NCBI GenBank assembly: GCA_045577925.1
Contig: JAZNJH010000002.1
Location: forward strand, 1-37,573
Reading direction: 5' to 3'
DNA: 37,573 bases
Origin: UBA4717 sp045577925
GTDB taxonomy: Bacteria > Bacillota > Clostridia > Oscillospirales > CAG-272
The notes beneath the pieces are model-generated. The model searched no databases. It saw nothing but the letters and a program-made list of their open reading frames with translations, and was not told where the DNA came from. Position numbers and translations under genes: made by a program. Positions 14,092-21,174 of this stretch are shown in pieces (position 1 is the stretch's first letter; every line of letters starts with the position of its first letter).

Positions 14092-15456
14092 TTATAAAGT
14101 CATAATTTCTTTTATAAGCTCGTTTATGTCGATTTCAAAAAGTGAATTGCATTTTATCTCGTTTTCGATCTTTTTTATGGAAGGGATAACCGTTGAATAA
14201 TTTCTGTCAAATATCTTTCCTATTTTAGGAAGAGAAAGATCTGTCGTTTTTCTTAAAACATACATCGCTATCTGACGGGGAGTTGCAATATTGCTTGCCT
14301 TGGACTTGCTTTTTAACTCCTCGGTTGTAACACCGTACTTTTTAGAAACGGCATCAAGTATCTTATCGATAGTAACGTTAACCGAAACCTTATCTTTAAC
14401 GATATCGGATATCGCCTGCTTTGCAACCTCTAAAGTTAATTCTTTATCGGATAACAGCTTTATTGCGCAAAGCTTTTTAACTGCACCCTCAAGCTGCCTT
14501 ATATTACTTGTCAGATTTTCGGCAAGAAGATTTATTATATCGGGTGAAAGCTCGATTCCGCGAGCCTTTGCTTTGCTTGAAAGTATAGCGGCGCGAAGCT
14601 CGAAATCGGGGGGATTTATGTCTGCAGTAACACCCCAGTCGAATCTCGTGCGAAGCCTGTCTTCAAGATGCTTTATATCTCTTGCAGGTCTGTCGGACGT
14701 GAGAATTATCTGTATGCCGTTTTCATAGAGCGCGTTGAAGGTATGGAATATTTCTTCCTGGGTATTCTCTCTTGATGCGATAAACTGAATATCGTCTATC
14801 ATGAGCATATCTGCTTTTCTAAACTTATTTCTGAATTCTTTCGTTGTTTTACTTGAAATACTTTCGATAAGCTGATTTGTAAAATCCTCGCTTGTTACGT
14901 ATACGATATTTATTTTGGGATTTTTCTTTTTTGCGTGATTTGTTATAGCGTGAAGAAGGTGCGTTTTACCAAGACCACTCGGCCCGTATATGAAAAGCGG
15001 GTTATAATCGTAGCCCGTATTGTTGGCAACGGCAATACACGCGGCATGCGCAAGCTTGTTTGAGTTACCGACAATAAAGTTATCAAAGGTGTATTCCGCG
15101 TTTGAAGAGAAAAATGAAACCTCTTCATTTCTAATCACAGTTTCTTTTTCTTCAGAAACCGTATCATCGGAAGATACTTCGTTTGAAGAAGCCTCAGCTT
15201 CATTTGTATCACCGGGGGCAGTTATAGCTATTTCAACACGAAATCCGAGGATCTTTTCAAAATAATCTTCAAGCTTACCTAAAAATGAAGACTGAAGTAT
15301 TCTTTTTTTAAAAACCGTTTTTGCCAGAAGAACGGCTCTTTTTTCATCAAGCTCAATAAGAGAAAGATCTTCAAACCATAATTTAAACGTACTTTCGGTT
15401 ATATCCTGTTTTAATTTTTCATAAACGAGAGACCAGACTTCATCCAAGCGATCCAT
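14092..15456 (-). CDS. dnaA: Chromosomal replication initiator DnaA, variant box-recognition motif
   Basis: The AAA+ initiator that binds origin boxes and opens DNA. Domain I is residues 1-80 (DEVWSLVYEKLKQDITESTFKLW...), followed by a short acidic domain II (about 82-112). Domain III has Walker A GPSGLGKT at 158-165, Walker B MLMIDDIQF (about 217-225) and the arginine-finger region DRLRTRF (266-272). Domain IV is 360-454. The recognition motif is unusual: where most DnaA proteins have F-GGRDHTTV-x-HA, this one has F416-DRNYSTVIPS, one residue shorter. The positions of E. coli Asp433, His434, Thr435 and His439 are Asn, Tyr, Ser and Pro. R399 of the basic loop corresponds to Lys. Transcribed from a strong promoter at 15570-15598; ATG at 15456. 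Confidence 0.97.
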   Translation of the reverse strand: MDRLDEVWSLVYEKLKQDITESTFKLWFEDLSLIELDEKRAVLLAKTVFKKRILQSSFLGKLEDYFEKILGFRVEIAITAPGDTNEAEASSNEVSSDDTVSEEKETVIRNEEVSFFSSNAEYTFDNFIVGNSNKLAHAACIAVANNTGYDYNPLFIYGPSGLGKTHLLHAITNHAKKKNPKINIVYVTSEDFTNQLIESISSKTTKEFRNKFRKADMLMIDDIQFIASRENTQEEIFHTFNALYENGIQIILTSDRPARDIKHLEDRLRTRFDWGVTADINPPDFELRAAILSSKAKARGIELSPDIINLLAENLTSNIRQLEGAVKKLCAIKLLSDKELTLEVAKQAISDIVKDKVSVNVTIDKILDAVSKKYGVTTEELKSKSKASNIATPRQIAMYVLRKTTDLSLPKIGKIFDRNYSTVIPSIKKIENEIKCNSLFEIDINELIKEIMTL

Positions 15457-15504
15457 TTATAAAACCGTTCCTTTACAAAAATTTAAATCTACATTTAGCA
15501 AATA

Positions 15505-15560
15505 GCGCGCGCACGTGCGCGTGCGTAACTCTAATATATATTATATATAAATATATATAC
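15505..15560. other. Alternating purine-pyrimidine tract plus AT tract in the dnaA leader
   Basis: Positions 15505-15527 are 23 bases of strict purine-pyrimidine alternation, mostly G-C, with the 12-bp perfect palindrome GCGCACGTGCGC inside. It is followed by about 30 bases of nearly pure alternating A/T (15531-15559). The G-C part has Z-DNA or cruciform potential, and the A/T part would melt easily. Both lie in the predicted 5' untranslated leader of dnaA, downstream of its promoter. No exact TTTTCAACA box was seen in this gap. Confidence 0.6.
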
Positions 15561-15569
15561 TCATCAAAC

Positions 15570-15598
15570 ATTATAGCATAAGTACACAAAAATTTCAA
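15570..15598 (-). promoter_or_regulatory. dnaA promoter (sigma-A type)
   Basis: On the minus strand, -35 TTGAAA (15593-15598), a 17-bp spacer and -10 TATAAT (15570-15575). It faces dnaA and implies a leader of about 105 bases carrying the A/T and G/C alternating tracts. Confidence 0.8.
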
Positions 15599-15669
15599 TA
15601 GCAAATTGAATTTTTAACAAATTGATTTAAAAAAGGAGTGTCAGAATTTTAAAATAATTAGAAAAAGAC

Positions 15670-15699
15670 TTGACAAAAGGCGAAAAGTATGTATATAAT
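15670..15699 (+). promoter_or_regulatory. rpmH promoter (sigma-A type)
   Basis: -35 TTGACA (15670-15675), an 18-bp spacer and -10 TATAAT (15694-15699), both perfect consensus hexamers. It is divergent from the dnaA promoter and drives rpmH and probably the rnpA-yidD-yidC-jag run. Confidence 0.85.
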
Positions 15700-15763
15700 A
15701 TTAGGTGTCGTAATGTGAAAATACGTAAGAAGTAAAAAGAAGTAAGATTAAGGAGGTGCCCAG

Positions 15764-15898
15764 ATGCTTAGAACATACCAGCCTAAAAAGCGTCAGAGAC
15801 AGGTTGAACACGGCTTCAGAAAGAGAATGAAAACAGCTAACGGAAGAAAAGTCTTAAAGAGAAGACGTGCAAAGGGCAGAGCAAGACTCAGCTATTAA
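15764..15898 (+). CDS. rpmH: 50S ribosomal protein L34
   Basis: A 44-residue, strongly basic protein (MLRTYQPKKRQRQVEHGFRK, ending KGRARLSY), a component of the large ribosomal subunit. The family pattern with the N-terminal TYQPKKRQR and HGFRKRM, then the GRKVLKRRRAKGR tail, is complete. AGGAGG at 15751-15756 lies seven bases before the ATG. It is the first gene after the origin on the plus strand, as in almost all bacteria with this order. A 173-bp gap to rnpA follows, with no convincing hairpin terminator. Confidence 0.97.
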   Translation: MLRTYQPKKRQRQVEHGFRKRMKTANGRKVLKRRRAKGRARLSY

Positions 15899-16071
15899 TG
15901 AGCCGTTATGCGGGTTTATTAAAAAATGACGCAAAAAACCGCCGAATTTCGATAATGTCCTTCTGGCTTTTCGTTTCGGGGGTTTTTGTTGTATATGGCA
16001 AAGTTGCCTCAAGAAATATTTACAAAAAAGAGTGTATTTCTACAAAATAAAAAGGTATAATTATTGCGGAT

Positions 16072-16458
16072 ATGAAATATAGGGCAATAAGCGAAAATCA
16101 TCTTTATCTCAAGGCGTATAACAAGGGAAAAAAGTGTGTTGCGAAAAACGTGATAGTATACGTGCTCAAAGATTATGCGTCGAAAAGACTGCGCCTTGAA
16201 AATCCAGAAAAGAAGGAAATCAACAGAATAGGACTGACGGTAACGAAGAAGAACGGTAATGCCGTTACCCGTAACAGGATCAAGAGGATAATAAGAGAAG
16301 CGTTCAGGCAGGCCGATAAAGAATACGGTATTAAAAAGGGATATTTGATAGTAATAGTTGCAAAATACAGTGCAGCTGATAAGAAAACTCAGGATATTAA
16401 AAACGATATTTTATACGCTATGAATAAGCTGTCGATGATAGAGACAGATAACGGATAA
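16072..16458 (+). CDS. rnpA: Ribonuclease P protein component
   Basis: The protein cofactor of RNase P, which works with the catalytic RNA to mature tRNA 5' ends. The 128-residue protein has the family's RNR motif in AVTRNRIKRIIREAFR, the preceding IGLTVTKKNGNAV strand, and a YLIVIVAKYSAA strand near the C-terminus. No strong ribosome site sits at the usual distance from the ATG at 16072; AAAGG lies about 17 bases upstream. The stop is immediately followed by the yidD ATG, so the two are coupled. The RNA partner gene rnpB was not seen in this window. Confidence 0.95.
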   Translation: MKYRAISENHLYLKAYNKGKKCVAKNVIVYVLKDYASKRLRLENPEKKEINRIGLTVTKKNGNAVTRNRIKRIIREAFRQADKEYGIKKGYLIVIVAKYSAADKKTQDIKNDILYAMNKLSMIETDNG

Positions 16459-16680
16459 ATGAAGAATATTTGTATTATAATACTGAAAATATATCAAAAA
16501 TATATATCACCGCTTAAGAAACCGTGCTGCCGATTTACGCCAACATGCTCAAGTTATGCAATAGAGGCGTTTTCAAAGCGCGGCTTTTTTGTTGGTTTAG
16601 CGCTGACAGTGTGGAGGGTACTCAGGTGTAATCCCTTTTGCAAGGGAGGATACGATCCGGTGCCCGAGAAGAAAAAATAA
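16459..16680 (+). CDS. yidD: Membrane protein insertion efficiency factor YidD
   Basis: A 73-residue protein of the YidD family, thought to aid insertion of membrane proteins with YidC. The motif is complete: LKIYQKYISPLKKPCCRFTPTCSSYAIEAFSKRG, with the family cysteines, then LTVWRVLRCNPFCKGGYDPVP. It has an amphipathic N-terminus. Its ATG directly follows the rnpA stop, and yidC follows 29 bp later, the conserved rnpA-yidD-yidC order. Confidence 0.95.
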   Translation: MKNICIIILKIYQKYISPLKKPCCRFTPTCSSYAIEAFSKRGFFVGLALTVWRVLRCNPFCKGGYDPVPEKKK

Positions 16681-16709
16681 TTTTGCGTTTATGCAGAAGG
16701 GAAATTTAT

Positions 16710-17894
16710 ATGTTTGATTGGTTATATCAGGGTCTTGGATACGTAATAAGATTTTGTTATTCGCTAACAGATAATAATTACGTTATAGCGCTCTTTTTAT
16801 TTGCGCTTGTTGTAAAGGTTGTTTTGTTCCCGTTTGGAATAAAGCAGCAGAAGAACATGGTCAAGCAGGCAAAGCTCAGACCAAAGGAAATGGCAATAAG
16901 AAAGAAATATCAGGGCAGAAACGACCAGAAGACTCAGCAGAAGCAGCAGGAAGAGATAATGGCTCTTTATCAGGAAGAGAATTTCAATCCTATGGGCGGA
17001 TGTCTTCCTCTTCTTATACAGTTTCCGATACTCATCGCGCTTTACAGAGTAATAACTCAGCCGCTTACGTATATTTGTCAGTTTTCCGCTGAAACGGTTG
17101 CGGCAATAAACGCAAAGATAAGCGAATTTATGTCTGCAGGCGGCGGGGAAGCAATAACCAAGGCAACAAAGGGTTATTCTGCGGAGATAACCACTATAAC
17201 GCAGATGAAGGAAATAGGACTTGAAAATTTCGCTTCTATCGAAGGATTTTCTGCAGAGGTAATACCTAATTTTGAAATTTTCTCGGGTGCTTTAAACCTT
17301 TCATATACACCGAGCATAACAAACCTTTCGTGGCTTGTGATTATTCCCGTATTAACGCTCATATTTACGCTACTTTCAACTAAAATCACAAAGAAGCTTT
17401 CATACCAAGCTCCTTCAACTCAGGATATGGCGAACAATCCTTCAATGAAGATTATGGAATATTCCATGCCGCTTTTAAGTACCTACATCTGCTTTACAGT
17501 ACCTGCGGCGATAGGCGTATACTGGATATACCAGAACGTACTTTCAATACTTCAGCAGTTCGTTCTCTTTAAGCTTTATCCCTACCCGAAGTTTACACAA
17601 GAAGACTATAAAGCGGCAGAAAAAGCTGTCGGCGCGGATAAAAAGAAAAAGAGCACGACGGCAGCTTCGGGCTCAAAAGGAACAAAAGGACGTTCACTTC
17701 ATCATATAGACGATGATGAATTTGAAGAGATCTACGGCAAAAAGAACACAAGAAAAGAAAACAAGAGTGAGGAAGTAAAAGAAAACAAGATTGAAGAATC
17801 AGAAAAAGCTGAAGAAATAAATACCGAAAAAGACGATAAGGATATTCCTGTAATAAAGGACGATTCCAAAACAAAGTATAAGAAAAAAGACTGA
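16710..17894 (+). CDS. yidC: Membrane protein insertase YidC/OxaI
   Basis: The insertase for Sec-dependent and Sec-independent membrane proteins. The 394-residue form begins at ATG 16710 (MFDWLYQGLGYVIRF) with AGAAGGGA upstream; the longer frame from 16638 would overlap yidD and lacks a ribosome site. The first transmembrane helix (about 24-44) carries Lys36 where B. subtilis SpoIIIJ has its groove arginine. A basic coiled cytoplasmic hairpin follows, then PMGGCLPLLIQFPILIALYRVI. About 100 extracellular residues separate this from the last helices (ITNLSWLVIIPVL and PLLSTYICFTVPAAIGVYWIYQN). A highly charged cytoplasmic tail of about 80 residues ends the protein. It is longer than the 261 residues of SpoIIIJ because of the loop and tail. 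Confidence 0.95.
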   Translation: MFDWLYQGLGYVIRFCYSLTDNNYVIALFLFALVVKVVLFPFGIKQQKNMVKQAKLRPKEMAIRKKYQGRNDQKTQQKQQEEIMALYQEENFNPMGGCLPLLIQFPILIALYRVITQPLTYICQFSAETVAAINAKISEFMSAGGGEAITKATKGYSAEITTITQMKEIGLENFASIEGFSAEVIPNFEIFSGALNLSYTPSITNLSWLVIIPVLTLIFTLLSTKITKKLSYQAPSTQDMANNPSMKIMEYSMPLLSTYICFTVPAAIGVYWIYQNVLSILQQFVLFKLYPYPKFTQEDYKAAEKAVGADKKKKSTTAASGSKGTKGRSLHHIDDDEFEEIYGKKNTRKENKSEEVKENKIEESEKAEEINTEKDDKDIPVIKDDSKTKYKKKD

Positions 17895-17916
17895 CAGTAT
17901 TAAAGAGGTGAAAATT

Positions 17917-18879
17917 TTGAAAAACGAAAAGATCTTTACGGGCAAAAACGTTGAAGAAGCGCTTGAAGCGGGGCTTATGGAGCTTGGCCTTGAAAAAGAA
18001 AATGTAAGCTATGAAGTAATCGAGCAGGAGAAAAAGGGTATTCTCGGAATAGGTGCCTCACCTGCTAAAATAAAGATATTTTTCTCATCAAAGAAAAACG
18101 GTGAAGCGATTGCTTTAAACTACGTTAAAACTCTTCTTGACCATATGGAAATAGAAGCAGACGTAAAATTTGAAAAGGGTACACAGAACAGATATAATCT
18201 CACAGTAGACGGAGATAATACGGGAGTTCTTATAGGCCATCACGGCGATACGCTCGATGCTCTTCAGTATCTTGTAAACCTTGCGGTTAACAAGAAGGAA
18301 GAAGACGGTGAAAAGGGCGAATATATGAATATAACCCTTGATGCATCGGGATACAGAGCAAAGAGAGAGCAGGCGCTCAGAGTGCTTGCAAGAAGAATGG
18401 CAAATAAGGTCCTCAAATACAAAAGAAGTGTAACTCTTGAGCCCATGCTTCCTTATGAGAGAAGAATTATTCACTCTGAAGTACAGGGTATAGAGGGAGT
18501 ATCAACGAATTCCATCGGTGTTGAAAATAACCGTAAGGTAGTAATATTCCTTGAAGAAACAGGCTTCCAGAAATCTATGGAAAGAGATACAGACAGAAGA
18601 AGCTCAAACAGAGGCGATCGCGCAGACAAAAAGAGATCGGGCGGATATTCGTCAAAGAGAAGCTCGTCGGTAGTACTCCCCAAGATAGAAAAGAAGCAGC
18701 CGCCGAAGATCGAGATCGACGATTATGACGATAGCGATTATTCTTCAACGGCATATCTTAGAGAGCCCACAAAGAGGTTTTCAAGCTTTGCCGAATATGA
18801 AAGCCATATGGCAAGCCTTGCAGCGCAGGGCGAGGCAAAAGCGGCAGAAAAAGATAAAAGTGAAGAAACTGCAGAATAA
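17917..18879 (+). CDS. jag: RNA-binding protein KhpB/Jag (SpoIIIJ-associated)
   Basis: An RNA-binding protein that pairs with KhpA and influences cell division and envelope growth. It has an N-terminal Jag_N domain (FTGKNVEEALEAGLMELGLE, then KGILGIGASPAKIKIF), a KH domain (NTGVLIGHHGDTLDALQYLVNLAVN) and an R3H domain with the R-x3-H motif (LPYERRIIHSEVQ). A charged tail follows. A GTG at 17908 lies within the ribosome site AGAGGTG, so TTG at 17917, six bases after the site, is the likelier start (320 residues). It follows yidC by 22 bp, as in most Firmicutes, and a hairpin terminator follows. Confidence 0.93.
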   Translation: MKNEKIFTGKNVEEALEAGLMELGLEKENVSYEVIEQEKKGILGIGASPAKIKIFFSSKKNGEAIALNYVKTLLDHMEIEADVKFEKGTQNRYNLTVDGDNTGVLIGHHGDTLDALQYLVNLAVNKKEEDGEKGEYMNITLDASGYRAKREQALRVLARRMANKVLKYKRSVTLEPMLPYERRIIHSEVQGIEGVSTNSIGVENNRKVVIFLEETGFQKSMERDTDRRSSNRGDRADKKRSGGYSSKRSSSVVLPKIEKKQPPKIEIDDYDDSDYSSTAYLREPTKRFSSFAEYESHMASLAAQGEAKAAEKDKSEETAE

Positions 18880-18931
18880 GTAAATAAAGGCGCTAATAAA
18901 ACAGTCGCTTGCAGAAATAATTAAGCTTCAA

Positions 18932-18958
18932 AAAGGCTGTTGCTTGGCAACAGCCTTT
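18932..18958 (+). terminator. Terminator after jag
   Basis: A perfect 12-bp stem AAAGGCTGTTGC / GCAACAGCCTTT with a three-base loop, 53 bp after the jag stop. The U tract is weak (GTTTGTT follows). A second hairpin (18974-18999) follows closely. Confidence 0.75.
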
Positions 18959-18973
18959 GTTTGTTGAGTAGAT

Positions 18974-19125
18974 AACTCCCCGGTTTTTCCGGAGGAGTTA
19001 TAAGCAAGCCCAAAGCAAGCCTCGCCCTATGGGAGAGGTGGCGGCGTAGCCGACGGAGAGGGAAAAGCTAAAAGAAACCCTCTCACCCGCATTCGCGGGA
19101 GCTCTCCCAAAGGGAGAGCCTTTGG
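18974..19125. repeat. Hairpin-rich intergenic repeat element, jag-mnmE gap
   Basis: The 361-bp jag-mnmE gap contains no gene. After the terminator come a hairpin at 18974-18999, a CGCCCTATGGGAGAGGTGGC motif near 19023-19042, the stem CCCGC-ATTC-GCGGG (19086-19099) and the perfect stem GCTCTCCC-AAA-GGGAGAGC (19101-19119). GAGAGGG near 19056-19062 can pair with CCCTCTC near 19078-19084. G+C content is well above the surrounding intergenic DNA. The GGGAGAGGTGGC theme recalls intergenic repeats common in Ruminococcaceae genomes, but this was not verified by search. Confidence 0.6.
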
Positions 19126-19144
19126 GTGGTTACACGTTGACGGG

Positions 19145-19171
19145 TTGCAGAGAGTGAGATAAAATTATAAT
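19145..19171 (+). promoter_or_regulatory. Possible mnmE promoter
   Basis: TTGCAG (19145-19150) and TATAAT (19166-19171) with a short 15-bp spacer, 70 bp before mnmE. The -10 is good; the spacing is poor. Confidence 0.35.
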
Positions 19172-19240
19172 ATTCGGTGCTCCTTTTAGGAGATAAACCG
19201 ATGATTATGATTAAAAAGTTACAAAGAAACGGAGTTTGAG

Positions 19241-20626
19241 ATGCTCACAAATACAGTAGCGGCGATATCAACGGCGTTTGGACGTGCCGGTGTAGCGCTG
19301 ATAAGGGTTTCGGGAGAAAATGCAATTTCTATATGCGAAAAGATTTTTATTGCAAAAAACAAAAAAGTGCTCTCAGAGCAAACGGTCAGAAGCGCGGTAT
19401 ACGGAGATATAATATCAGAAACGGGTATAATTGACGATGCTGTTGCTACGGTATACAGAGCGCCTGCATCGTATACGGGCGAGGACGTTGTTGAAATATG
19501 CTGCCACGGCGGTATACTTTTATCGCAGAGCATTCTTGAGCTTATAATACTTGCAGGTGCTGACTATGCAGGACCGGGAGAGTTTACAAAGAGAGCATTT
19601 CTTAACTCAAAGCTCAGCCTGACCGAAGCAGAATCGGTTATGAATCTGATAGATGCCGAAACAGAGGAGCAGATAAAGCTTGCTTCTTCGCACAGAAGAG
19701 GAGTTTTGTCTAAAAGAGCAGATGAAATTTATAAAAAAATGCTCTCGCTCGTATCAAGCACGTATGCGTATATAGACTATCCGGATGAAGACCTCACAGA
19801 TGTATCATGCGAAGAGCTTTTGCGCGGACTTGAAGAGATAAATGACGAACTGACTGCGCTTGATGAAAGCTATAAAACGGGTAAAGCTGTCAGCGAGGGT
19901 ATACCAACGGCTATCGTCGGGAAGCCGAATGCGGGCAAAAGCTCGCTTTTAAATGCGATGCTCGGCGAAGAGCGTGCCATTGTAACCGATATTGCAGGAA
20001 CGACGAGAGACGTTATTGAAGAAAGCGTAAAAACGGGACGTATAATACTGCGCCTTTGCGACACGGCGGGAATAAGAAATGCTCTTGACGCAGTTGAAAA
20101 AATAGGCGTTGAGAGGGCTTTTGAAAAGCTTGATTCAGCCGAGCTTGTTCTGGCGGTATTTGATTCAAGCACGCCTCTTGAAAAGGAAGATACCGAACTT
20201 ATAAGCTATATCAAGGATAAATGCAAAGACAAAAAGGTTATTGCAATTATCAATAAAACAGATCTTGAAGCTGTTGAGAATACCAAAAAGACGCTTAATG
20301 AAAGCTTTGAGCAGGTTTTTGAGATGAGCGCAAAGCATGAAAATAAAAAAGAAGAATTATTCAAGCTTATAGAAAGCTTTTATATAAGCGGCGAGATAGA
20401 TTATACTAAATCTGCCGTTATAGCAAACAAGCGTCAGCATACGGCTATAAGAAAAGCAAGAGAATTTGTAGAGTGCGCGCTTGATTCGCTTAATGCCGGC
20501 TTTACGCAGGACGTTGCCGGAATGGATATAGAAAACGCGATGAGCGCAGTTGGCGAGCTTGATTCAAGAAGCGTTGGAGAAGACGTTGTTCACGACATTT
20601 TCGGTCGCTTCTGCGTCGGAAAATAA
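19241..20626 (+). CDS. mnmE: tRNA modification GTPase MnmE
   Basis: With MnmG this GTPase modifies the wobble uridine (cmnm5U) of several tRNAs. It has an N-terminal folate-binding domain (DAVATVYRAPASYTGEDVVEICCHGG), a helical domain, and a GTPase domain inserted in it with G1 GKPNAGKS at 227-234, G2/G3 in DIAGTTRDV and LCDTAGIR, and G4 INKTD. The C-terminus ends FCVGK with the catalytic Cys458. The length of 461 is normal. A GGAG ribosome site precedes the ATG. mnmG and rsmG usually follow mnmE near the origin; here a convergent spoVG follows instead, so MnmG must be encoded elsewhere. Confidence 0.96.
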   Translation: MLTNTVAAISTAFGRAGVALIRVSGENAISICEKIFIAKNKKVLSEQTVRSAVYGDIISETGIIDDAVATVYRAPASYTGEDVVEICCHGGILLSQSILELIILAGADYAGPGEFTKRAFLNSKLSLTEAESVMNLIDAETEEQIKLASSHRRGVLSKRADEIYKKMLSLVSSTYAYIDYPDEDLTDVSCEELLRGLEEINDELTALDESYKTGKAVSEGIPTAIVGKPNAGKSSLLNAMLGEERAIVTDIAGTTRDVIEESVKTGRIILRLCDTAGIRNALDAVEKIGVERAFEKLDSAELVLAVFDSSTPLEKEDTELISYIKDKCKDKKVIAIINKTDLEAVENTKKTLNESFEQVFEMSAKHENKKEELFKLIESFYISGEIDYTKSAVIANKRQHTAIRKAREFVECALDSLNAGFTQDVAGMDIENAMSAVGELDSRSVGEDVVHDIFGRFCVGK

Positions 20627-20628
20627 AA

Positions 20629-20648
20629 AACCGGTCGTGAGACCGGTT
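20629..20648 (-). terminator. Terminator between convergent mnmE and spoVG
   Basis: Perfect 8-bp stem AACCGGTC / GACCGGTT with loop GTGA. On the minus strand it is followed by TTTTTATTTT, so it mainly terminates spoVG. On the plus strand no U run follows. Confidence 0.75.
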
Positions 20649-20664
20649 GTAATGGCAGATTTTA

Positions 20665-20958
20665 TTAACTTAACGCTTCTTCTGCAGACTGGATCTCATA
20701 AAGAGCAAGCTCTCTGTTATAGGCGTCTATAACCGCCTCTTCAAGCTCAAGTCTGAAGCTGGAGTTTATCGGATGAACGATGTCGCGGTAGGTATTATCA
20801 GGGTTTTTGCGGCTGGGCATAACGATAAAGAACTTGTCCTTGGCGTTTATAACCTTGATATCATGTACAGCTAACTGATCGTCAAAGGTGACGGAAACAA
20901 CAGCCTTCATAGGACCGTCGTCAAATAACTTTCTTACTTTGATGTCGGTAATTTTCAT
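20665..20958 (-). CDS. spoVG: Septation regulator SpoVG
   Basis: A small (97-residue) conserved protein (MKITDIKVRKLFDDGPMKAVVSVTFDDQLAVHDIKV...). In spore formers it affects septation and cortex formation, and in other Firmicutes it acts as a DNA/RNA-binding regulator. The family core GPMKAVVSVTFDDQLAVHDIKVI and MPSRKNPDNTYRDIVHPIN is well kept. A GGAGG ribosome site precedes the ATG. It is a single-gene unit, convergent with mnmE and divergent from murC. I could not find a clear sigma-H promoter upstream. Confidence 0.94.
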   Translation of the reverse strand: MKITDIKVRKLFDDGPMKAVVSVTFDDQLAVHDIKVINAKDKFFIVMPSRKNPDNTYRDIVHPINSSFRLELEEAVIDAYNRELALYEIQSAEEALS

Positions 20959-21111
20959 AACAGCCTCCGTTAAAGTGTTTTTATCAAATATATTCTACAA
21001 TTTAATTATGAAGTTTATTCAAATAAAAATACACCTTTTTCAAAATTTGTTTTGAATTTTACTTGAAAAACATATAATTTTACTGTAAAATAAACCGGTA
21101 TGGTAATAGTA

Positions 21112-21136
21112 TTTCACAAACTAGTGAAAATATAAT
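21112..21136 (+). promoter_or_regulatory. Palindrome and -10 element upstream of murC
   Basis: TTTCAC-AAACTA-GTGAAA (21112-21129) is a perfect 6-bp-arm palindrome directly abutting a TATAAT (21131-21136), 39 bp before murC. No good -35 hexamer sits at the usual distance. The palindrome overlaps the spacer and could be an operator or stand in for activator-dependent recognition. Function is inferred only. Confidence 0.4.
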
Positions 21137-21174
21137 ATAAAACGGGAAAAAAACCAAAGAAAGGTACGCGCAAA

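Noticed and set aside
9184..15763. Canonical DnaA boxes TTATCCACA in the origin gaps
   Set aside because: I looked on both strands of the three gaps and found no exact copy; only TTTTCAACA and near forms occur.
15899..16071. Terminator or small RNA between rpmH and rnpA
   Set aside because: A GCGG/CCGC pairing near 15910-15944 is bulged, with a long loop; nothing convincing.
20959..21060. Sigma-H promoter for spoVG
   Set aside because: AGG and GAAT elements occur but with about 9 bp between them, not the 12-14 bp expected.
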